Shown here piece after piece: positions 44,921 to 52,309 of a stretch of DNA of 52,309 bases. Each line of letters starts with the position of its first letter. The first letter of the stretch is position 1. The DNA comes from Mucilaginibacter sp. (lineage in GTDB: Bacteria > Bacteroidota > Bacteroidia > Sphingobacteriales > Sphingobacteriaceae): contig JAQBNZ010000121.1 in NCBI GenBank assembly GCA_028288285.1, positions 1-52,309 on the forward strand, read 5' to 3'. A program made the position numbers and the translations under genes. Below the pieces are notes generated by a model that saw only the letters and a program-made list of their open reading frames with translations, was not told the DNA's origin and searched no databases.

Positions 44921-47914
44921 ATGAAGAGAATCTCTACACATTTAGGGTTGATGCTTTTGTTTTTCTTTTTTGTTAACACAGCCATAGCGCAAGACGTTGC
45001 CGTAAAAGGTAAAGTTACTGATGCCGCTACTGGTGAGAGCCTTATTGGCGTAAGTGTTGGCGAAAAAGGAACTGCAAACGGTGTCCAAACTGACGTTAAT
45101 GGTACTTACTCAATATCTGTACCAGCAAATGCAACATTAACATTCAGTTATATTGGGTACAGTGCCCAAACCCTTCCAGTTAATGGCCAAACCACTTTGA
45201 ATGTTCAATTAAGAGCCGAGGCTAATGAACTTCAACAAGTGGTTGTAATAGGTTATGGCACACAACGTAAACGTGATGTTACAGGTGCAGTAGCCAGCGT
45301 AAACGGAGATCAGTTAACCAAGCAGCCTGTGCAAACACCAACACAAGCCTTGCAAGGTAAGGTTGCCGGTGTACAGGTACTATCATCGGGCCAGCCAAAC
45401 TCGGCGCCTATATTGCGTATCCGTGGTACGGGATCTGCACTTGCAGGTGCAAACCCGCTGTATGTGGTTGACGGAGTATTAACTGATGATATCCGTAACA
45501 TTAACAATGCCGATATAGTAAGTGTTGATGTATTAAAAGATGCATCGGCCGCTATCTATGGGGTGCGTGGGGCTAACGGTGTGGTTATTATAACCACTAA
45601 AAAAGGCAAAAGCGGCCCTGCCATTGTTAGTTATGATGCTAACGTAGGTTTCAGAGAAATTGCCAGCCAGATACAGTTAGCCAACAGGCAACAGTATGTT
45701 GATTATTTAAGCGTAGCCAGCCCAACCAAAATAGCAAGCGATGATAAATCACCGTTAACTATACCGGGTACTACCAACTGGGCCGATGCTGTATCACGTA
45801 AAGGTTTTTATACCAATCACAATATATCTGTTGCAGGCGGCGGCGATAAAAGTACTTATTTTATCAGCGCCAACTATTATGATGAGGATGGTGTTATTAA
45901 AACCAATAATTTTCAGCGTTTCACTATTCGTGCCAACAATGATGTTAAAATATCAGACAAATTGCGTTTCAGCGATCAGCTATCACTAAGCCGTGGTGCT
46001 GAGAGAGCGGTTGACATTGGTGCTATCTATGGTAACGTGTACAGGGCAGCGCCAATAGTCCCATCAATATTAAATGGTAAATATGGTAATACCTCTGCCT
46101 GGAGTAATATTGGCAACCCATTGCTTCAGTTAGATAAAACAAACAACTTTACTTTAAACAATAGAGTACAGGGTAACGTAGCGGTTGATTATAACCCCGT
46201 AAAATGGTTAACTTTTCACTCAGCATTTAACCTTGATGCACGTTTCAATAACCAAAAGAACTACTCTTATCAATTCGATGCCGATGGCAATACCTTCACC
46301 GTGGGTGGTGGTAACCAGCGCCAGCCAAACAGTTCGTTGTTTGTTCAAAACGATAACTCATATCAGTATCAGTGGGATAACACCCTTACTTATGATAAGG
46401 AATTTGGCAAAAGCCGTTTAACTGTTTTAGGTGGTTTTGTTACAGAAAAACTCCGCTCAAACTTCTTAAATGGGACTCGTATAGATGTACCAGCTAACCC
46501 TAATCAATGGTTTTTAAATACAGGTAACCCAGATGTAAGTGCTACTGACTTTAACTCTGGTGATTTAGCTACAAGAGAATCATTTGTTGGCCGGGTTAAC
46601 TATGCATATGATAACAAATATCTGGCATCCGCATCCGTTCGTCGTGATGGCAGTTCAAGGTTTCAACAAAAATGGGGTACATTTTATACGGTAGGTGCAG
46701 GTTGGGTAATATCAGAAGAAAACTTTGTCAAAGGCGGTATATTCAACAACTTAAAACTGCGTGCAAGCTATGGCCAGTTAGGAAACGACAATATCCCATC
46801 AAACTTATTTATTATTACCGGGGTACCTTACCAACCCTACTATTTTAATGGCACACTTACTCCAGGCACAATCATTAACGAGATTAAAGATCAGAATTTG
46901 AAGTGGGAAACTACAAACCAGCTTGATATCGGTTTAGATTTTGCCTTTCTGAATAACAGGTTATCAGGCGAGTTTGATTACTATAATAAAAAGGTTAAAG
47001 ATGCCGTAACCCCCGTAACCTTACCAGGTATTTTAGGTGACCCTGATAATAGGTTCATTACTAATGCTGCATCGTATCGAAACAAAGGGATTGAGTTTGG
47101 TTTAAGATGGAGAGATAAAGCAAGTGAGCATCTCTCTTACAGCGTAGGCGCTAACATTAGCTACAATAAAAACACCGTTATCGGCTTAAATGGTGGCCAG
47201 GCGCTTACTGCAGGCGGAGCAAACGGGCAAACTATTAACCGTACAGATAACGGGCAGCCAATTGCAAGTTATTATGTATTAAAGGCTACAGGTATTTTCC
47301 AAAACGCGGCTGAAGTTGCTGCAGCACCTACCAATACTTTTGAGGCTAATCATGTGGGTGGTTTAAAATATCAGGATGTTAATGGCGACAATAAAATTGA
47401 TGCAAACGACCGCATCTATGCAGGTTCATATCAGCCTAAATACTTTGGTGGCTTTAACTTGGGTGTTAACTATTATAGCTTTGACCTAAGTGCAGATTTT
47501 TACGGCAATTGGGGTAATAAAATCTATAACGGCAAAAAGAACGCAAGAGGCAGCGCTAATGATAACATCGAGGCGAGCTATGCTAATAGCCGCTTTACAC
47601 CAACTAACCCATCATCAACCAACCCTGATGTTATTAGTCAAAGTACCCCACCATCAACCTACTTTATTGAATCGGGCGCGTTTCTACGGTTAAACAATTT
47701 AACACTGGGCTATACTGTACCAACTAACATGCTAAAACGTGCAGGCATCTCAAAGCTTAGAATGTATTTAACCTCACAAAACTTATTTACTGCTAAACGT
47801 TACAGCGGCCAGTCACCGGAGTTATTTAATACCGATATATTATCACAAGGTGTTGATGCTACTAATTACCCGGTTACGCGCACTTTTGCATTTGGTGTAA
47901 ATGTTCAATTTTAA
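44921..47914 (+). CDS. SusC/RagA-type TonB-dependent outer-membrane transporter
   Basis: The 997-residue protein has a signal peptide 1-23 (NTAIAQ), a carboxypeptidase-like domain (24-105; VKGKVTDAATGESLIGVSV), the TonB-dependent plug (about 115-235; VVVIGYGTQRKRDVTGAV, the SusC signature) and a 22-strand barrel ending in FAFGVNVQF. With SusD it imports oligosaccharides across the outer membrane using TonB energy. The transported sugar is unknown. Neighbours point to a beta-1,2-glucan. It is followed 12 nt later by susD. Confidence 0.96.
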   Translation: MKRISTHLGLMLLFFFFVNTAIAQDVAVKGKVTDAATGESLIGVSVGEKGTANGVQTDVNGTYSISVPANATLTFSYIGYSAQTLPVNGQTTLNVQLRAEANELQQVVVIGYGTQRKRDVTGAVASVNGDQLTKQPVQTPTQALQGKVAGVQVLSSGQPNSAPILRIRGTGSALAGANPLYVVDGVLTDDIRNINNADIVSVDVLKDASAAIYGVRGANGVVIITTKKGKSGPAIVSYDANVGFREIASQIQLANRQQYVDYLSVASPTKIASDDKSPLTIPGTTNWADAVSRKGFYTNHNISVAGGGDKSTYFISANYYDEDGVIKTNNFQRFTIRANNDVKISDKLRFSDQLSLSRGAERAVDIGAIYGNVYRAAPIVPSILNGKYGNTSAWSNIGNPLLQLDKTNNFTLNNRVQGNVAVDYNPVKWLTFHSAFNLDARFNNQKNYSYQFDADGNTFTVGGGNQRQPNSSLFVQNDNSYQYQWDNTLTYDKEFGKSRLTVLGGFVTEKLRSNFLNGTRIDVPANPNQWFLNTGNPDVSATDFNSGDLATRESFVGRVNYAYDNKYLASASVRRDGSSRFQQKWGTFYTVGAGWVISEENFVKGGIFNNLKLRASYGQLGNDNIPSNLFIITGVPYQPYYFNGTLTPGTIINEIKDQNLKWETTNQLDIGLDFAFLNNRLSGEFDYYNKKVKDAVTPVTLPGILGDPDNRFITNAASYRNKGIEFGLRWRDKASEHLSYSVGANISYNKNTVIGLNGGQALTAGGANGQTINRTDNGQPIASYYVLKATGIFQNAAEVAAAPTNTFEANHVGGLKYQDVNGDNKIDANDRIYAGSYQPKYFGGFNLGVNYYSFDLSADFYGNWGNKIYNGKKNARGSANDNIEASYANSRFTPTNPSSTNPDVISQSTPPSTYFIESGAFLRLNNLTLGYTVPTNMLKRAGISKLRMYLTSQNLFTAKRYSGQSPELFNTDILSQGVDATNYPVTRTFAFGVNVQF

Positions 47915-47926
47915 CGCTATTGTAAT

Positions 47927-49462
47927 ATGAAAAAGATATATAAAAAACATTCAACGCTGCTTTTTATCTGCGCAGCTGTTATAGCAAGCACATTTAGTGC
48001 CTGCAAAAATTACCTGAATGTACAACCTCAGGGGCAAATAACCCAGGACCAGATAGCCACAGACCCGGCACAGGCCAAAAACCTGGTTACAGGTATCTAC
48101 AATGTATTTTACATTGGCGGTTTTGACCCGGATATTGATAGCTTTCAGTTTGTTATAATGACAGATATTGCATCTGATGATGCAGATAAGGGTAGCTCGC
48201 CAACAGATTATGGTGATGCACTACAAATTGATAACCTTACCACCCCTGCTACAAATGGTGTAGTAAATAATGTTTGGACAGGCCATTATCAGGGTATTGC
48301 CCGTGCAAACCAGGCATTAGATAAGTTAAATGCCGCTCAATTTGATGCCACTACAAAAAACGCCCTCATAGGCGAGGCGAAATTTTTAAGGGCTTACTTT
48401 TACTTTAACCTGGTGCGCCTTTATGGTGGTGTGCCTTTGCTTGATAAATTACCTGCAGCCAGCGAAGCTAATAATGACAAATATCAAACCCGCGCTACTG
48501 CAGATGATATTTACAAATTCATCATCTCTGATCTTGATTTTGCCGCAGCAAACCTGCCTGATAAAGGAGCTACTGATGTTGGCCGCGCAACCAAAACTGC
48601 TGCTCAGGCATTAGAGGCGAAGGTTTATCTGTACATGAAAAATTACCAGAAAGCATATGAGTTTTCAAACGCTGTAATAACCAGTGGTAAATATTCATTG
48701 GTGAACGATTACTCGCTTATATGGAGGCAAAAAGCAGTTAACGGCGACGGTGGTAATAACAATAACGAATCAATATTTGAGATACAGGCAGGCATTAACA
48801 AAAGTTGCTCGGCAGGTATAAACCTGTATACTGTTTCACAAGGCCCTCGTGCCGGTGGCAAATTCGGCTGGTCAGATCTTGGGTTTGGCTTTAACAACCC
48901 ATCACAAAGCTTGGTTAACGAATATGAGCCTAATGATGTGCGTAAAGCAGGTACCATTATTACCATACTACCAAATGGTACAAGGTTATTTGATGGGTTC
49001 CGTATCCCAAGCCGTGATTCGGTAGAGAATGACCGTTACAGCTACAAAGCATACCATAGCCGCAGTGCGGAAGATAACTGTGGTGGTAATACAGACCGTT
49101 TACCAAAACAGGTTCGTATTTTACGTTATGCCGATATATTGCTGATAAACGCCGAAGCTGCCATACAAATTGGCAACCCAGGTGCGGCAAGCACAGCGCT
49201 TACAGCAGTACGTGCACGTGCTAAATTAGCACCGGTGGCACCAACCCTGTTAAATGTATGGCATGAGCGCCGTGTGGAAATGGCCGAAGAGCATGACCGT
49301 TTCTTTGACATCGTTCGTCAGGATGCAGTACAACCCGGCCGTGCAGCAGCAGCATTTGCGGCACATGGTAAAACATGGGTAGCAAGGGCAGCGTTATTTC
49401 CAATACCGCAAACACAAATTGATTTAAGCGGTGGGCGCTTAAAGCAAAACCCCGGATATTAA
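47927..49462 (+). CDS. SusD/RagB-type glycan-binding lipoprotein
   Basis: The 511-residue lipoprotein (lipobox Cys26 in FSACKNYLNV) has the TPR-containing SusD fold: FLRAYFYFNLVRLYGGVPLL, ADDIYKFIISDLDFAAANLP and AKVYLYMKNYQKAYEFSN. Near the C-terminus it has the family's RILRYADILLINAEA, WHERRVEMAEEHDRFFDIVRQ and PQTQIDLS. It sits on the cell surface as the lid of the SusC channel. The two genes are separated by 12 nt and followed by a terminator. Confidence 0.95.
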   Translation: MKKIYKKHSTLLFICAAVIASTFSACKNYLNVQPQGQITQDQIATDPAQAKNLVTGIYNVFYIGGFDPDIDSFQFVIMTDIASDDADKGSSPTDYGDALQIDNLTTPATNGVVNNVWTGHYQGIARANQALDKLNAAQFDATTKNALIGEAKFLRAYFYFNLVRLYGGVPLLDKLPAASEANNDKYQTRATADDIYKFIISDLDFAAANLPDKGATDVGRATKTAAQALEAKVYLYMKNYQKAYEFSNAVITSGKYSLVNDYSLIWRQKAVNGDGGNNNNESIFEIQAGINKSCSAGINLYTVSQGPRAGGKFGWSDLGFGFNNPSQSLVNEYEPNDVRKAGTIITILPNGTRLFDGFRIPSRDSVENDRYSYKAYHSRSAEDNCGGNTDRLPKQVRILRYADILLINAEAAIQIGNPGAASTALTAVRARAKLAPVAPTLLNVWHERRVEMAEEHDRFFDIVRQDAVQPGRAAAAFAAHGKTWVARAALFPIPQTQIDLSGGRLKQNPGY

Positions 49463-49477
49463 TAACTTATTTGAGTT

Positions 49478-49516
49478 AGGTTGCCCATCCCGTAGTATGG
49501 GAGGGCAACCTTTTTT
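49478..49516 (+). terminator. Rho-independent terminator after susD
   Basis: The arms AGGTTGCCC (49478-49486) and GGGCAACCT (49503-49511), with an internal TCCC/GGGA extension and a T-tract, follow the susD stop by 16 nt. It may be partial, giving less transcript for the downstream hydrolase. Confidence 0.88.
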
Positions 49517-49540
49517 ATATTTATCCCCACAAAACTATTA

Positions 49541-50914
49541 ATGAAAAAAGTATTATTATCTGCATGCCTGCTATTGATTGGTGTTTATGGCATGGCTCAA
49601 AAAAAAGGTTTTAATCACCCTGTTAAACCTGTTATTGCAAGTGACGGTATAAAGCCGGTTGGCATTATAAAAGGCCTTTCTGATAGTGCCTTATTAGATG
49701 TGGTGCAGCGCCAAACGTTCCGTTATTTTTGGGACTTTGGTCACCCTAAAAGCGGCCTTGCACGCGAACGCAGCAATGTAGCTTTTGATTATGGTAACGA
49801 GGTGGTTACTACCGGCGGCTCAGGTTTTGGTATTATGGCTTTAATTGCTGCTGATCATCGCAAATTTATCACTCATGACCAAGCCGTTAACCGCATGGTT
49901 AAGATTGTTGAATTTTTATATCGTGCAGATGCTTATCATGGCGTTTTCCCTCACTGGCTCAATGGAGAAACCGGCAAAACAATCCGTTTTGGCCGTAAGG
50001 ATGATGGAGGCGACCTGGTAGAAACTGCTTACTTATTTGAAGGTTTATTATGCGCCAAACAATACTTTAAAGGCAATGACCCTAAAGAGCGCCGCATACG
50101 TGATGTGATTAGTTGGTTATGGGGCGAAGTAGAATGGAGCTGGTACACCCGCGAGGGCCGGGATAACTTATACTGGCACTGGAGCCCCAATAATGGCTGG
50201 GCCATGAACTTTCCCATCCGTGGCTTTAACGAGTGCTTGATCACCTATATACTTGCCGAATCTGCCGACCGTTACCCGGTAAGTGCCGATATTTATGACA
50301 GGGGCTGGGCACAAAGCGATTTCTTTAAGAACGGCAAAACTTTCTATGGGTATAAATTGCCATTGGGTTTTGATTATGGCGGCCCGCTGTTCTTCTCGCA
50401 ATACTCCTTTATGGGCTTAAATCCTAAAGGATTAAAAGATAAATACGCCGATTACTGGGAACAAAACGTAAACCACACGCTCATTAACAGGGCCTATTGT
50501 ATTGATAACCCTAAAAAATTTAAAGGATATGGCGAAAACTGCTGGGGATTAACAGCAAGCGATAACTTTGAGGGCTACAATGCACACTCGCCTACAAATG
50601 ATCTTGGCGTTATTACACCAACAGCCGCTTTATCTGCCTTCCCATACACACCGGAATATTCCATGAAAGCCCTGCGCCATTTTTATTATGACCTTGGCGA
50701 TAAAATTTGGGGCGAATATGGCTTTACCGATGCCTTTAGCGAATCAAAGAATTGGTATGGTAAATCATACCTGGCTATTGATCAGGGGCCTATTGTTGTA
50801 ATGATAGAGAACCATCGCTCGGGCCTGTTATGGAATTTATTTATGAGCTGTCCTGAAATTCAGCGGGGACTAAAAAAGCTTGATTTTCAAAGCCCGGCAT
50901 TGAGTAAGAATTAA
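49541..50914 (+). CDS. GH144-type endo-beta-1,2-glucanase-like protein
   Basis: This 457-residue exported enzyme has a signal peptide of about 19 residues (VYGMAQ). The catalytic region from about 55 matches the PF10091 glycoamylase family, which includes CAZy GH144, founded by a Chitinophaga beta-1,2-glucanase: VVQRQTFRYFWDFGHPKSGLARER, VTTGGSGFGIMALIAADHR, VPHW-like FPHWLNGETGK, DGGDLVETAYLFEGLL, HWSPNNGWAMNFPIRGFNECLITYILA, GPLFFSQYSFMGLNP, DNFEGYNAHSPTNDLGVITPTAALSAFPYTP and DQGPIVVMIENHRSGLLWNLFM. Automatic annotation would likely say glucoamylase, but a beta-1,2-glucan substrate is more likely. Specificity is inferred, not shown. Confidence 0.87.
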   Translation: MKKVLLSACLLLIGVYGMAQKKGFNHPVKPVIASDGIKPVGIIKGLSDSALLDVVQRQTFRYFWDFGHPKSGLARERSNVAFDYGNEVVTTGGSGFGIMALIAADHRKFITHDQAVNRMVKIVEFLYRADAYHGVFPHWLNGETGKTIRFGRKDDGGDLVETAYLFEGLLCAKQYFKGNDPKERRIRDVISWLWGEVEWSWYTREGRDNLYWHWSPNNGWAMNFPIRGFNECLITYILAESADRYPVSADIYDRGWAQSDFFKNGKTFYGYKLPLGFDYGGPLFFSQYSFMGLNPKGLKDKYADYWEQNVNHTLINRAYCIDNPKKFKGYGENCWGLTASDNFEGYNAHSPTNDLGVITPTAALSAFPYTPEYSMKALRHFYYDLGDKIWGEYGFTDAFSESKNWYGKSYLAIDQGPIVVMIENHRSGLLWNLFMSCPEIQRGLKKLDFQSPALSKN

Positions 50915-51023
50915 ATTATTGAGATGATTTTTAAGTTGATATCAAAAAAATTCTATTTTGCGTTAACAATATAGGCAGTATATTGTATTACATACTGCAA
51001 TTATTAACATCAACCTGATATCA

Positions 51024-51821
51024 ATGACCATAAAAAAATTAATAGTTTTAGGGATGCTGGGTACTATGTATCTGGCATTTCCTTTTTTAGTACATGCCCA
51101 AACCAACGGAGCTTTTGACAGAGGAAGCTTCATCAATAAAAGAGATACCCTTCCTTACCGTATCCTGTTTCCTAAAAATCTTGATCCCAAAAAGAAATAC
51201 CCTCTTGTAATTGTACTGCATGGAGTAGGCGAACGGGGTACTGATAACGATGCGCAACTGGCTTATGGGCCGACATTGTTTTTAAATGATACCATACGGG
51301 CAAACTACCCGGCAATTGTGATATTTCCACAGTGCCCTAAAGATAGCTATTGGAGCAACGTTAAAATTGACACCGTAGATGGTAAAAGAAAATTCAACTT
51401 TATTGAAGGAGGTGAACCAACCCGTGCCATGAGTGCTTTAATGGGCATGGTAAATCAATTTTTAGACAAGCCTTATGTTGATAGGAAGCAAGTTTACATA
51501 GGCGGACTATCAATGGGGGGCATGGGTACGCTTGAAATTTTAAGGCGTGAACCAAATGTATTTGCCGCAGCGTTTGCTATTTGTGGGGGCGATAATACCA
51601 ATAACGTTAAAAAGTACGCTAAAAAAGTGCCACTATGGATCTTTCATGGAGCTAAAGACAGTGTTGTACCTTTCAGTCATTCAGAAGCTGTGGTTAGCGC
51701 CCTAAAAGATGCAGGCGCCTCTCCCAAATTTACTGTATATCCCAAGGACGACCATAACAGCTGGAACCGCGCATTTGCCGAACCTGATCTGATACCATGG
51801 CTTTTCTCGCAAAAGAAATAA
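51024..51821 (+). CDS. Secreted alpha/beta-hydrolase (esterase/dienelactone-hydrolase-like)
   Basis: This 265-residue protein has a signal peptide (about 1-25, AQ cleavage). It is an alpha/beta-hydrolase with VIVLHGVGERGTD, the nucleophile in GLSMGG (Ser163), the acid in HGAKDSVVP (Asp212) and His244 in DDHNSW. The layout resembles the PHB-depolymerase/feruloyl-esterase-like group found in Bacteroidota carbohydrate loci. The substrate is unknown. It is 110 nt after the glucanase gene, in the same direction. Confidence 0.82.
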   Translation: MTIKKLIVLGMLGTMYLAFPFLVHAQTNGAFDRGSFINKRDTLPYRILFPKNLDPKKKYPLVIVLHGVGERGTDNDAQLAYGPTLFLNDTIRANYPAIVIFPQCPKDSYWSNVKIDTVDGKRKFNFIEGGEPTRAMSALMGMVNQFLDKPYVDRKQVYIGGLSMGGMGTLEILRREPNVFAAAFAICGGDNTNNVKKYAKKVPLWIFHGAKDSVVPFSHSEAVVSALKDAGASPKFTVYPKDDHNSWNRAFAEPDLIPWLFSQKK

Positions 51822-52086
51822 AGAGGCTATACAGATGCCGGGGGGCCTCTCCCCAATTTATTGTAATAGTCAAATATTGTGCATATTAATGTATCAAATT
51901 ATAATTTTCCTAAATAAAATTTGAATTGCATTATAATTAGGCATGTACCAGCATGCAGCTTGTCATATTGTTTGAATGTCAGAAAATTAAGTATTAAATT
52001 GCTTAACATAAATGATATATATCCAAGTGGGTATATGTGTAAATCAGGTTAGCGGCAAATTTTAACCTAAAAGGAAATAGACGAAT

Positions 52087-52309
52087 ATGGCGAATACAAT
52101 TATTTGCAAAAACTGTAATCACCAGTTCAATGGCAACTTTTGTAATCATTGCGGACAAGCTGCTAATACCCACAGATTGAGTCTGCATTATATTTGGCAT
52201 GATTTACAACATGGACTTTTTCATTTTGACAATGGTATTTTTTACACCATCAAACAGCTGTTGACAAAACCCGGACATACCATAAGAGAATTTATAGATG
52301 GGAAAAGAG
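52087..52309 (+). CDS. DUF3667 family membrane protein, N-terminus (cut by window edge)
   Basis: Seventy-four codons are visible from an ATG at 52087. They begin with a zinc-ribbon (CKNCNHQFNGNFCNHCGQ, residues 7-24) and continue with LHYIWHDLQHGLFHFDNGIFYTIKQLLTKPGHTIREFIDGKR, the typical N-terminal pattern of Bacteroidota DUF3667 proteins. Those normally go on to carry four transmembrane helices. Function is unknown. The rest lies beyond the window. Confidence 0.88.
   Translation, partial: MANTIICKNCNHQFNGNFCNHCGQAANTHRLSLHYIWHDLQHGLFHFDNGIFYTIKQLLTKPGHTIREFIDGKR

Noticed and set aside
51822..52086. Possible regulatory element or small gene between the esterase and the DUF3667 gene
   Set aside because: AT-rich, no convincing frame, hairpin or promoter pair was found on either strand.

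Overview
The window looks like a chromosome segment from a Bacteroidota bacterium of the Sphingobacteriaceae type (Mucilaginibacter/Pedobacter-like). The evidence is a SusC/SusD pair, a propeller-type membrane regulator, many Bacteroidota-only secreted proteins and lipoproteins, promoter -7 boxes of the TANNTTTG type, and an absence of Shine-Dalgarno sequences in front of most genes. Genus assignment is inference. No tRNA, rRNA, CRISPR or prophage was seen.

Left part (1-11.8 kb): the N-terminus of a probable methyltransferase runs off the left edge. Then come a SirB1-like transglutaminase-fold protein, a secreted esterase, prfB with an intact +1 programmed frameshift site, a DUF937-like protein, pgi, two adjacent DHFR/RibD-like reductases divergent from a GlxA-type AraC regulator, and a dnaG-yraN-glutaminyl cyclase operon. 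The DnaG zinc finger has lost all four metal ligands.

11.8-13 kb: a roughly 600-bp array of TGTTCC-N3-GGAACA palindromes sits between the dnaG promoter and an IS200-like (RAYT-type) Y1 transposase. A second, frameshifted Y1 transposase at 31.5-31.9 kb has a different palindrome family around it (CCGTTGGC-TAAA/TTTA-GCCAACGG). An IS1-like transposase remnant lies after asnS.

Middle (13-31 kb): mostly housekeeping and metabolic genes: an EamA transporter, asnS, a VOC protein, an M20D amidohydrolase with a SPOR protein, secA, purD, tandem TlpA-like thioredoxins, a metal-ligand-poor ureohydrolase homologue, an NAD-dependent epimerase and rlmD. Several families of intergenic inverted repeats lie between them.

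32-38 kb (minus strand): a four-TM membrane protein, a winged-helix regulator and creD form a unit with a shared TACTTTG-N5-CAAAGT dyad before the first gene and before creD. This is followed by kbl, pheS, a Rieske-like lipoprotein and a TetR regulator.

38-52 kb (plus strand): a DUF5686 outer-membrane-type protein, trhO, then a polysaccharide utilisation locus made of a membrane-tethered propeller/LuxR regulator, SusC, SusD, a GH144-like glucanase and a secreted esterase-like hydrolase. The GH144 match suggests beta-1,2-glucan as substrate. A DUF3667 protein is cut by the right edge.
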